DNA of 7,409 nucleotides from an uncultured Ruminococcus sp. (GCA_900541495.1 UQKC01000083.1:1-7409), one strand, 5' to 3'; shown: positions 1 through 6,981, numbered from the stretch's first letter. Notes: a model not told the origin generated them from the sequence alone. Numbers and translations: made by a program.

Positions 1-70
1 GCGACCCGCTCCAGAGATGCTCGGAATGGACGAGCGTTCCGTCAAAATCCCAGAAAATTGCTTTGTTCAT
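1..70 (-). CDS. HAD-superfamily hydrolase, N-terminal fragment (cut by window edge)
   Basis: Reading the minus strand from an ATG at 68-70 gives MNKAIFWDFDGTLVHSEHLW, followed by a few more residues before the window ends. The DFDGT core is motif I of the haloacid dehalogenase superfamily: the first Asp is the nucleophile and the second the acid/base residue in phosphatases of this group. The following LVHSE resembles the LVDSE common in phosphoglycolate-phosphatase-like members, which suggests a small-molecule phosphatase; the substrate cannot be read from 23 residues. An AAGGAGA ribosome binding site (74-80) lies 3 nt upstream and supports the start. It is separated from the five-gene operon by a hairpin terminator and about 187 nt, so it is probably a separate unit. 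I found no convincing promoter directly upstream. Confidence 0.85.
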   Translation of the reverse strand, partial: MNKAIFWDFDGTLVHSEHLWSGS

Positions 71-192
71 ATTTCTCCTTATACTAATTTTTAAACTGAA
101 AGTGTACAAAAAATCAAGCATAAGCTCGCAGCCGTTGAAAACAGGTTTAAATGGGTTTTGCGCCGATTTTTTGTCTGCACATTCATTAGAGA

Positions 193-208
193 TTGGTATT
201 AATACTAA
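193..208. repeat. Near-palindrome around GTATTAATAC
   Basis: TTGGTATTAATACTAA contains the perfect 10-bp palindrome GTATTAATAC (196-205), extended on both sides by one G-T and two A-T pairs. It sits just beyond the operon terminator and upstream of the HAD gene. It could be a regulator binding site for the HAD gene or a chance AT-rich palindrome; no second copy was seen in the window. Confidence 0.3.
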
Positions 209-210
209 GG

Positions 211-256
211 AAACGCCGATACTGCCTTGTCGGAACAAGCTGAACGGCGTTTTTGT
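211..256. terminator. Hairpin terminator at the 3' end of the operon
   Basis: AAACGCCG (211-218) pairs perfectly with CGGCGTTT (245-252). The loop contains a second small stem, CTTGT/ACAAG (226-230 with 235-239). It begins 2 nt after the stop codon of the last operon gene, so it is the natural end point for the minus-strand transcript. The better T-run (TTTTTGTTTTA) follows the hairpin on the plus strand, while the minus strand has only TTTCCTT. It may therefore act in both directions and be moderate in the operon direction. Confidence 0.7.
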
Positions 257-257
257 T

Positions 258-1526
258 TTACTTTAAAATATTAAGTCCATAGTTCCTGCAAAGGTCCTCC
301 AGTCCCCTCGGATATATCATTCCGAGCGGCGAGATGCGGAAGCCGTCCTCACTGCGGATAAGCTCGATGCCGACAACCGTTCCGACATTGAGCGGCTTCG
401 GGAGCATAAAGATATAGTTCGTTCCGTTCGCAAGCGTTATCGAAACGGCAGGATTGGAAAGGTCGCTGAAATTGAGGTTCAGCGGATTGCTGTATATCGA
501 ATACGCAATATCTATCTCCGAAACATCGTGAGGGATAAGGTCAAAATTGATGTGGAAAACCTTTTTGTCGGGCGCATTGAGAAGCTGAACTCCACCGCCG
601 AGCGAGTGGTCATTTCCGAAGAAAACGAACCTGTCATTCTGCGTGACCGTTCCCTCGTCATTCGCCATAAATGCGAATGCGTCGACTTCCATTGGGAAGT
701 CCTTGTTGTCATAGAGAAGCTCTATCTGCGCAGTCGGAGAATCCGCCTTGACGAGCATTCCTCGCTCGATTATGAGCAGTTCACGCGGCTTTTTTTCATC
801 ATCATAAGGCATAGGCGCAAGAAGCTCATCTTCGGCGCTGTCCTCTTCCTCATCGGGATAAATAACGCCCTGCTCGCCTATCTCGTCCTCGGTCGGCGCA
901 GGCTCGGCTTCGTATATGAGCGCACCGTCCTCAAAGCCGTAAGCGTTCGGAACAGCCTCGCCCGAAATGTATATTCTGCGCTTCACGCCCGTTTCGAGCG
1001 AAAGTTCACCGTAAAGCAAAGTTCCGCTTCGCATCGGTTCAATTTCGATAAGGACAGTGTTTTCGCCTGCGGAAAGTTCGGGTTCGGGAATGTTCACTCC
1101 GCTTGCATTTGAAAAAAGCCGTGCGGAGGTCGGAAGTTCGATGTGTATTCTCACGGTACAAAGCTTATCGGCAGGAAAAGCACCGACGTTTATCACGGTC
1201 GGGATACCGAAATATCCGTCCTCACCGTCAATACCCATGACCTTGCCGCTGACGGTCACATTGTTCAAAATCGTCCCCTTGCAGGACGAGCAAAGCGCCG
1301 TTCCTATCCTCGGAGTAAGGTGTTCAATATGCAGATCGTTTATCTCAACATCGGGCGCATTTATCGTAAGCGCAGTTCCCCTGCCGCACAGAAGAAGCGC
1401 GCCGTTCCCGTGTATAGTGCAGGGAATGCTCACCGTAAAATTACCCTCATATTCGCCGTGGGGTATCTTTACCTCGCCGTTCATTTCAGCAGAGTCAAGC
1501 ATTTTCTGAAGCTCCTGTGCTTTCAC
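258..1526 (-). CDS. Multidomain protein: beta-helix-like N-terminus, acidic linker, C-terminal TerD domain
   Basis: This 422-residue protein has three visible parts. Residues about 17-100 resemble the start of a right-handed beta-helix (VKIPHGEYEGNF, then repeated short strands such as ALTINAPDVEINDLHI), but are too short for a full pectate-lyase fold. Residues about 108-195 look like a beta-sandwich of unrecognised family. Residues 198-245 are a strongly acidic linker. Residues about 249-422 match the TerD family: IELLYD (268-273) at the place of the usual GLxWD, VDAFAFMANDEG (281-292), FVFFGN (301-305 region), INFDLIP, IDIAYSIY, and the diagnostic end YPRGLEDLCRNYGL. TerD domains bind calcium through conserved aspartates; D273 and D282 are candidates. 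No signal peptide or membrane segment is seen, so it is probably cytoplasmic. It starts at a GTG that overlaps the stop of the upstream ATPase-like gene (GTGA), with a perfect AAAGGAGG site 7 nt before, so the two are translationally coupled. It is the last gene of the operon and the likely effector of the triad encoded upstream. The TerD assignment is firm; the N-terminal domain calls are tentative. Confidence 0.85.
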   Translation of the reverse strand: MKAQELQKMLDSAEMNGEVKIPHGEYEGNFTVSIPCTIHGNGALLLCGRGTALTINAPDVEINDLHIEHLTPRIGTALCSSCKGTILNNVTVSGKVMGIDGEDGYFGIPTVINVGAFPADKLCTVRIHIELPTSARLFSNASGVNIPEPELSAGENTVLIEIEPMRSGTLLYGELSLETGVKRRIYISGEAVPNAYGFEDGALIYEAEPAPTEDEIGEQGVIYPDEEEDSAEDELLAPMPYDDEKKPRELLIIERGMLVKADSPTAQIELLYDNKDFPMEVDAFAFMANDEGTVTQNDRFVFFGNDHSLGGGVQLLNAPDKKVFHINFDLIPHDVSEIDIAYSIYSNPLNLNFSDLSNPAVSITLANGTNYIFMLPKPLNVGTVVGIELIRSEDGFRISPLGMIYPRGLEDLCRNYGLNILK

Positions 1527-3562
1527 GAACGTACCTCCTTTGCGCCGCTTTCAGTGCAGTGCCTCTTGCATATCTGACCGAATCGGAGTGCCGAAATGCC
1601 CGTCAGCAACGTGCCTACAGCCGCAGCACCGATGATAACAGCATTGCTGACAGCAGATACACCTATCTTCGCGCCGAAATACATTGCCGCCGCCATTAAT
1701 ACTATTATCGCTGCTCTCAGCGCTTCGTAAGCCGAAGAGCTTTTTTTTATCTCATCTGCACAGTCCATACTTACAGCTATGGACTCAACACCGTCAAGTG
1801 CGGTGCAGTCAGCAATTTCCTTTGCCACCGTGCAGCTTTCGGACGAAGCATAGACAGCATCGGCGTTCTCACATTCGAGCGCATCGTGAACATCGACAGC
1901 CGTCGTGCCGACCGTTTTTCCTGCCGCCTTTGCAAGCTCAATAAGCTTGCTCTTGTCGCATCTGCCAGTGATTATTTTTACTTTTTTGAGAGCCTTTGCG
2001 GCTTCGTTCTGGGTCATTTCGATAAGCTTTTTGTATGAGATAACATCGTCCGCACCTGCTCCTGCAACAGCCTTGTCGGGGAGCGAAGCATCATCGTAGG
2101 GGACGAGAAGTATCGGCTTGCAGCTATGTTCCGAAAGCTTTTTGAATGAGTTTTCGGCATTGCCGCGGTATTTTTCGCGAATGGTCATCATTCCGATGAA
2201 AACCTTTCTGCCGTCCCAAAGCTCCGCCGCATAAGCAATGACGGAGTTGCCCTGAAAAATAAGCTCCTCCGCAAGCGCTTTTACAGCCGCCGAAGACGAA
2301 AAGGCTTTTTCCTTGCCCGTTCCGTCAAAACAGCTTTCACAGCCGTTTATAATTTCGCTCGGGTCGCCGCGCAGGAAGCGCTTGCAGCCGTTTGCAGGAA
2401 GATCGCCTTTGACAAGCTCAGCGTTTATCTCAAGCTCGACCGTGCTTTTAAGGCGCTCTGCCATAAATGTCATTTCTGCGGCTTCGTAAGGGTCTGCACT
2501 GATTATCCTGCCCTTGTTCACAAGAGCGGAGGTGTTCTCAGCCGCCGCATTTGCCACGATAGTTCCGAGAGGATACGGAACTTCGTAAAATTTCGTCATT
2601 GTCGAGCCGCTTCCGTCCGTAAAGCCCACCGCCGTCGGCGTTCCGTCCGTTACAAAGCCGCTTCTGTCGATGAAAAGAACATCACACTTCGGCGTGAGCG
2701 TCCTCATCTCAGCACCGTTTCGGCGAATTTCCGTTCTGCCTGCGGAAAGATATTTCCCGAGAGGGTCCTTCAGACCTGCTCCTGCCATAAAAATAAGCGA
2801 AGCAAAGAGCGCCGTCTTCATCGGCAGCGAAGTCATTCCAAAACCGCTTTTTTCAGCCTGATATGCCGCAAAAACGACCAGCAGTGCCGTCAGAACAGCA
2901 CTCATCAATATACAGAACGTATATTTCTTCGATGATATCACAAGAGGTTTAGCAAAGCTTTCCTCGACCTGCGTAACTTTCATTACAGCGTGACCCGAGG
3001 TGACGAGTGTTCCCTTTTCAAGCGTGTATTCGCCCGAAATATCCTCTTCAAGCTCATCTTTCATATCACGGCGCACAAGGTCAGTCCTGCCGTCCTTGCC
3101 AATAGTGATATCGCCCGTCTGAACGATGCCCTCGGCAGGAACGATATCCCCTGCTGTGAGGAGAACATAATCACCCTTGACAACATCGCCCGAGTTCACC
3201 TCCGCAACGGAGTTTCCGCATCGGTAAACTTTGCATTTGTTTCCGCTGTGCAGAGCGCGCATTTTCCCCTTTCTGCTGTGGAGCGCGCTTTCCCATACGC
3301 ATACGATAAAAAGCGCCAAAGCATTCACTGCAACGGAAATTATGCACGGAATGATGCCGTGCAGACCTCCGCCGAGCGAGAAAATTATCCCGAAGCATAA
3401 ACACAAAAGCAGGATTATTATATATACCTTTACGGGCACTCTTCCGAAGCGTTCGGCAAAGCGTTTCCCCGCAGTTTTTGAAGGCTCTTCCGCAACACGG
3501 TTCGAGCCGAATTGTTTTCTGTGGCTTTCCGCCTGATTATCAGTAAGACCGTTGAATGTCAT
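1523..3562 (-). CDS. Degenerate P-type ATPase (pseudo-ATPase), probable membrane sensor or scaffold
   Basis: The 679 residues follow the P-type (P2-like) cation ATPase plan: a cation-ATPase N-terminal motif (GLTDNQAESHRKQFGSNRV, 5-23), M1-M2 (about 46-63 and 69-90), an actuator domain (GDVVKGDYVLLTAGDIVPAEG region, 125-145; GTLVTSG, 184-190), M3-M4 (about 214-265), P and N domains, and two last helices (about 616-660). It ends after M6, so it lacks the M7-M10 of P2 ATPases, which are usually near 900 residues. The catalytic motifs are eroded: DKTGTLT is DRSGFVT (D299 kept), TGES is not recognisable (around DGRTD, 157-161), PEGL reads AGAGL (260-264), the KGAPE-like site is RGDPSE, TGD is TGR (532-534), and TGDGVND is TAVDVHD (554-560). 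The reading frame is intact, so it is a maintained protein, not a pseudogene. Pumping is unlikely; a membrane-bound sensing or scaffolding role regulated by the neighbouring kinase and phosphatase is inferred. The ATG start is 3 nt after the kinase stop, with only a weak, distant AAAGG (3576-3580), which suggests translational coupling. Confidence 0.85.
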   Translation of the reverse strand: MTFNGLTDNQAESHRKQFGSNRVAEEPSKTAGKRFAERFGRVPVKVYIIILLLCLCFGIIFSLGGGLHGIIPCIISVAVNALALFIVCVWESALHSRKGKMRALHSGNKCKVYRCGNSVAEVNSGDVVKGDYVLLTAGDIVPAEGIVQTGDITIGKDGRTDLVRRDMKDELEEDISGEYTLEKGTLVTSGHAVMKVTQVEESFAKPLVISSKKYTFCILMSAVLTALLVVFAAYQAEKSGFGMTSLPMKTALFASLIFMAGAGLKDPLGKYLSAGRTEIRRNGAEMRTLTPKCDVLFIDRSGFVTDGTPTAVGFTDGSGSTMTKFYEVPYPLGTIVANAAAENTSALVNKGRIISADPYEAAEMTFMAERLKSTVELEINAELVKGDLPANGCKRFLRGDPSEIINGCESCFDGTGKEKAFSSSAAVKALAEELIFQGNSVIAYAAELWDGRKVFIGMMTIREKYRGNAENSFKKLSEHSCKPILLVPYDDASLPDKAVAGAGADDVISYKKLIEMTQNEAAKALKKVKIITGRCDKSKLIELAKAAGKTVGTTAVDVHDALECENADAVYASSESCTVAKEIADCTALDGVESIAVSMDCADEIKKSSSAYEALRAAIIVLMAAAMYFGAKIGVSAVSNAVIIGAAAVGTLLTGISALRFGQICKRHCTESGAKEVRS
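1534..1541 (-). promoter_or_regulatory. Ribosome binding site fixing the GTG start of the TerD fusion
   Basis: AAAGGAGG on the minus strand lies 7 nt upstream of the GTG at 1524-1526, inside the last codons of the upstream gene. It is the strongest Shine-Dalgarno sequence in the operon and settles GTG as the start. It suggests the last gene can be translated at a high rate independently of the weaker site in front of the ATPase-like gene. Confidence 0.8.
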
Positions 3563-3565
3563 CTT

Positions 3566-5044
3566 TTATTTCATTCCTTTGATTATTGAAACCTTTATAA
3601 GTGAGCCGTTTTCCTCACGGCAGGCACGGAATACTGTTCCGTTTGTGAGCCTTATCGCCTTTCCTGCGGGAACGGGACTTCCCATAGGTGACATAAGTCC
3701 CTCGGCGTGGCTGTTTATGAGATACCAAGCCTTTTCGTGCGAGCATATATACGCTTCAAGTCCTGTATCGGCTTTTTCATCGGGGAAAACATCGGTGCGT
3801 GTATGCCACTTGAAAAGCGGAGTGTTATTCTCGGCGATGAGCGTTGAGTGCTTCCGCCACTGACCCTTTTTGCCCCTCGGCTGAGTGCAGATATCGAGCT
3901 GTAAAATGTCGTTCTTCACCCTTGTTCCGCAGAAAGGACACACGGGGTTCTTTACATCGTGCATAATGAACCATTTGTGGTCGCAGTCGGGATTTTCGCA
4001 TCGGTGGAGCATATCCCAAGCCTTGATAAGTCCCCTTTCCCACTCCATTGCGGTCGGGCGAAGCTCGGGTGCGTGAAGTCCGTCAACGAACGCGCGCAAA
4101 AACAGCGCTTCAAGGTCACTTCCGAGGTCGCTTATCGTAACATCGAGGTTTTCGGGACGGTTCGAGCGGTCGTTCGGGTCTTCGATGAAAAGAGCCTTCG
4201 GACCGAGCGCAAGAAAATCGTCCTTTTCCGCCGATTCTGTCGAAAATATCTTCGGACCGATAAGAGGGTGACGGAGCAGGAGATATTCATATATAAGCAC
4301 GGCGAGAGCGTGAAGGTCGGTTTCCGAACCGGGTATCTTTCGCCGAGGGTCGTTCTTGTCGAGCTCCATCGTCGCGAGGACTTCGGGGGCAATATAGCCT
4401 CTCGTTCCTGCAACTTCGGGCGGAAATATCCCGGGAACAACGAGAGAGTCGATGTCAATAACAACGCAGTTTCCGCTTCTCGGGTCGATAAGGACATTGT
4501 TGTTGGAAAGGTCGGAATGTGCAAGTCCTGCCTGATGAAGCCTTCTTATCGAGCGCGTCAGCAGGAGCGACATCTGGAGCATCGAACGGAAATCACCAAG
4601 CTCGCTTTTGTTGAGGAAGCGGCGGTTTCTCGATGTGAACCAGTTGCTTTTCTTGTCCTTGCCTTTAAGGTCAAGGTAATCCGAAGCGCCGTCCCCGAAA
4701 AAGAAATCGGACGGATAGGACGGTGAAACGAGCCCGAATTCGGGCGAAACAACGATATCGGTCGGCCAGCAGAAACGCTTTTCAAAATAAGCCGCACGTT
4801 TTTCGTCCGTTCCGAGCGCACCGCCCCTGCTTTCGGGGATAGTCGGATTGTATTTGCTTATTATCGCCTCGATACGCCTGCGCATATTCGCATCGACCTT
4901 TGACGGGTCGTTGAAAAACTGCACGACATAAGACTTATCGGGCGCAAAATATGTATATTTCATTCCTCCGCGCGGAGGGTTGTCGGTGATAACATAAGGG
5001 AGCTTCCTGCCGCCGGCAAGGACAGCTTCTCCGAGTCTGTTCAC
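3566..5044 (-). CDS. Kinase-fold protein with zinc ribbon and beta-rich C-terminus (TerY-P triad kinase)
   Basis: A 492-residue soluble protein. The kinase-like part (about 1-345) belongs to the group related to helix-hairpin-helix/zinc-ribbon kinases: CWPTDIV (92-98), a catalytic loop HSDLSNNNVLID (176-187; D178 catalytic, N183 metal ligand), VIDIDSL (195-201) where others have DFG, GYIAPE (216-221) in the APE position, DLHALAVLIYEYL (243-255) for helix F, and RPTAMEW (329-335). The strand-3 lysine appears replaced: YVVQFF (39-44) has Q42. A zinc ribbon follows, C349-x4-C354 and C369-x2-C372. The last 100 residues are beta-rich and vaguely FHA-like, but without the canonical GR/SxxH signature. 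The start is GTG, 3 nt after the phosphatase stop, with AAAGGGG upstream; the next ATG (residue 28) would remove part of the glycine-rich region. In the TerY-P triad this protein is thought to phosphorylate Ter components, opposed by the PP2C partner. Family assignment is good; substrate and activity are inferred. Confidence 0.88.
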   Translation of the reverse strand: MNRLGEAVLAGGRKLPYVITDNPPRGGMKYTYFAPDKSYVVQFFNDPSKVDANMRRRIEAIISKYNPTIPESRGGALGTDEKRAAYFEKRFCWPTDIVVSPEFGLVSPSYPSDFFFGDGASDYLDLKGKDKKSNWFTSRNRRFLNKSELGDFRSMLQMSLLLTRSIRRLHQAGLAHSDLSNNNVLIDPRSGNCVVIDIDSLVVPGIFPPEVAGTRGYIAPEVLATMELDKNDPRRKIPGSETDLHALAVLIYEYLLLRHPLIGPKIFSTESAEKDDFLALGPKALFIEDPNDRSNRPENLDVTISDLGSDLEALFLRAFVDGLHAPELRPTAMEWERGLIKAWDMLHRCENPDCDHKWFIMHDVKNPVCPFCGTRVKNDILQLDICTQPRGKKGQWRKHSTLIAENNTPLFKWHTRTDVFPDEKADTGLEAYICSHEKAWYLINSHAEGLMSPMGSPVPAGKAIRLTNGTVFRACREENGSLIKVSIIKGMK

Positions 5045-5047
5045 TTT

Positions 5048-6256
5048 TTACTGTACCCCTTTCGGAATTTTGGGATTGATAATAACAAGCGTTCTGTCAT
5101 CGAACGAACCCCTCTGAGAATAGTTGTCGAGCCAAGTTTTGAGCCGTTCGCTTTTCTCATCGGCAAGCTTTTTCCCGAACGCTTCGAGCGAGGACTTGTG
5201 CATAAGACTGCCGAACCGCTTTCCCCACAATTCTTCGAGGGAAAGCTTGTTTTTCTCGAGTATATTTTTCGTATAGCAGAGCGAAACTTCAACACTGCTG
5301 TCGTTCACCCACGGGTGAGCTTCGGGTTCGGGCGCTTCGCCCTTTTCGGGTTCGTAGCTTTCGGTCGGGAAATCGATGATTCCGTTGAGCATAAGGTCAA
5401 GCCAGAGCCGCAGAAGCTCGGGCGAGTTCGGGTAATGATCGTCCGAAACACCGTCCGTCATCATCATCACGGAAGTGACTTTTCCGCGCATTATTTTTGT
5501 ATTTGAATAAAGCTTTTCGGCTGTTTTTGTTTCATCGAGGAATTCGGTTTCGCCCGAAAAGCCGCCTTTGTCAGTGTTTCCGAGCAGTTTCAGCGCAGAG
5601 GAAAATTCACCGTCGGCATTGACAGCGGCAACCATACCGTCACCGACCGCAACGGAGATAACGAACGTTTCTCCGTTTTTGAGTGGGATCACGGCAGATG
5701 CAAGCAGAGTTGCGGAAAGGTCTTTCACTTCACATTTTCTGCCGAGATCGGCAGTAATGCTTTCGTCCTCCGAGCGGATAAGAGCCGCGCCCTCAACAGC
5801 TGAATAAGCCGCATCAAAGCCCGAGCGCATTATCTCCGCAAGCTTCGTGCATACGGCGGTGAATTCAGCCTTGTCAAAAGGCATCGCAAGCGAGCTTTCC
5901 GTCTGCGAACGGTCGAGTGCGGAAAGCTGTTCCTTTATATAAGCACAGGCGGCTTCGCTTGAAATTCGTGCGCCGATGCGTGAGAGCCTTTTTGAGCCTG
6001 CGCCGTCCGAAACAACGCAGACAGTCCAGTTTCCCACCGTGTCAAATTCGTACCAGTCGTCGCAGTTCGTACCCTCATGCTTGTGCTTTTTGCCCCTGAC
6101 ACGCGCGGCGATTATCTCCGCGCCGTTATCATTTTTATAGGAAGAACGGTACTCGGGATAAGGCTCGGGCGAGTCGGGTATAGGCATATATTTCCACAAT
6201 GCGGCTGTATGCGCGGTAACGTCACTATCGGAAAGCTTTTTGATATTTTCGTCCAT
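5048..6256 (-). CDS. PP2C-type protein phosphatase (TerY-P triad)
   Basis: A 402-residue PP2C-like Ser/Thr phosphatase. Metal-binding motifs are in order: CDDWYEF (65-71), VVSDGAGS (81-88, D84), SATLLAS (181-187), AVGDGMVAAV (203-212), MMTDGVSDD (265-273), and SFDDRTLVII near the end (D386, D387). The key acidic residues are all present, so it should be active with Mn/Mg. Between TDGVSDD and FDDRT there is an insertion of about 110 residues, including a Pro/Glu-rich stretch and a charged helical part, which is longer than in minimal PP2Cs. There is no membrane segment. An upstream in-frame GTG at 6266-6268 would add four residues, but it overlaps the GGAGG ribosome binding site, which serves the ATG at 6254-6256; the ATG is therefore chosen. 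It lies 18 nt after the VWA gene and 3 nt before the kinase gene, as expected for a kinase/phosphatase pair acting on the same targets. Confidence 0.9.
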   Translation of the reverse strand: MDENIKKLSDSDVTAHTAALWKYMPIPDSPEPYPEYRSSYKNDNGAEIIAARVRGKKHKHEGTNCDDWYEFDTVGNWTVCVVSDGAGSKRLSRIGARISSEAACAYIKEQLSALDRSQTESSLAMPFDKAEFTAVCTKLAEIMRSGFDAAYSAVEGAALIRSEDESITADLGRKCEVKDLSATLLASAVIPLKNGETFVISVAVGDGMVAAVNADGEFSSALKLLGNTDKGGFSGETEFLDETKTAEKLYSNTKIMRGKVTSVMMMTDGVSDDHYPNSPELLRLWLDLMLNGIIDFPTESYEPEKGEAPEPEAHPWVNDSSVEVSLCYTKNILEKNKLSLEELWGKRFGSLMHKSSLEAFGKKLADEKSERLKTWLDNYSQRGSFDDRTLVIINPKIPKGVQ

Positions 6257-6261
6257 TTTGT

Positions 6262-6266
6262 CCTCC
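6262..6266 (-). promoter_or_regulatory. GGAGG ribosome binding site deciding the PP2C start
   Basis: GGAGG on the minus strand is followed by ACAAA and then ATG (6254-6256). The alternative GTG start at 6266-6268 would include this site within its own first codons, leaving it without a binding site. The ATG is therefore the better start by position. Confidence 0.75.
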
Positions 6267-6274
6267 ACGTTCGT

Positions 6275-6916
6275 TTACGGAACAATAACGAAGCCCTGCG
6301 GCGGCGGAGGAAGCTCGATTCCTGCACCGGGTTTCGCATCAAGGCTCTTGCTCGAAAGCTTGACGGAGCTTGAAACCCAAGCGAAAAACTGCGCAAGGTC
6401 GCCTGCGGAAAGGTTGTTCATCAGCAAAACGCTGTCGGTTATCTCTTTGAGGACGGAAGTGTCAGCGCAAGAACCTGCTGCACACGCAATAATGTTCGCT
6501 GGTTTTGTGCTTTTAAGCATAGCTGCGGCTTCGCGCCATTCATCGGTCGGAACGCCATCGGTAAGGATAAATACGAGCGGCTTCCAGTCGCCTTTCTGCG
6601 TTTCGGTAGATTTGCGGACTTCATTCCTTATGCAGTCGGTGAGAAGACGAAGAGCCGCGCCAAGGGCGGTCGGACCTCCTGCCGTAAGCGTAGGCTCTCT
6701 GAAAAGCATAAGTTCGGTCAGAGGACAGACCTGACGTGCAACCGAATTGAACGTTATAACGGAAAGATAAGCAGTTTCGAGCGCCTGAGGGTCACTGCGG
6801 AGCTCAGAAATGAGCGCCTTAACGCCGTGACGAACAGCTTCGATAGGGTCGCCCGCCATTGAACCCGAAACATCGAGCAGCAGATAAACAGGCAAACGTC
6901 TTGAAAAATCGGACAT
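6275..6916 (-). CDS. TerY-like von Willebrand factor A domain protein
   Basis: A 213-residue, single-domain VWA protein of the size of TerY. The metal-ion-dependent adhesion site is complete: DVSGS (D15, S17, S19), T83 in GGPTALGAAL, and D120 in FILTDGVPTD. The C-terminus carries a short proline run (ELPPPPQGF, 201-209), also seen in TerY relatives. There is no signal peptide or transmembrane helix, so it acts inside the cell, probably as a metal-dependent scaffold that brings kinase, phosphatase and targets together. It is the first gene of the operon; the ATG at 6914-6916 is preceded by AAAGGAGAT (6924-6932) and a leader of about 60 nt from the promoter. A symbol is withheld because terY strictly refers to a member of the plasmid tellurite clusters. 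Other soluble VWA proteins are possible, but the adjacent PP2C and kinase make the TerY group by far the best fit. Confidence 0.9.
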   Translation of the reverse strand: MSDFSRRLPVYLLLDVSGSMAGDPIEAVRHGVKALISELRSDPQALETAYLSVITFNSVARQVCPLTELMLFREPTLTAGGPTALGAALRLLTDCIRNEVRKSTETQKGDWKPLVFILTDGVPTDEWREAAAMLKSTKPANIIACAAGSCADTSVLKEITDSVLLMNNLSAGDLAQFFAWVSSSVKLSSKSLDAKPGAGIELPPPPQGFVIVP

Positions 6917-6981
6917 AGTTGTTATCTCCTTTGTATATAGAATTTATCGGAATAAAGAATTACCTCATTATATATAATATT

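Noticed and set aside
63..266. 67-residue plus-strand frame in the intergenic region
   Set aside because: It begins inside the HAD start region, crosses the terminator hairpin and has no ribosome binding site or family resemblance.
528..1112. 194-residue plus-strand frame opposite the TerD fusion
   Set aside because: It is a shadow of the TerD-fusion gene: no ribosome binding site or recognisable motif, while the minus strand carries a clear TerD domain.
1523..3562. Ordinary calcium- or magnesium-transporting P-type ATPase
   Set aside because: The fold matches, but the residues needed for ATP hydrolysis and phosphoenzyme turnover are largely replaced and M7-M10 are absent, so a working pump is not supported.
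3959..4726. 255-residue plus-strand frame opposite the kinase gene
   Set aside because: It lies wholly antisense to the kinase, has basic, low-complexity composition and no recognisable domain. Codon bias of the real gene explains the open frame.
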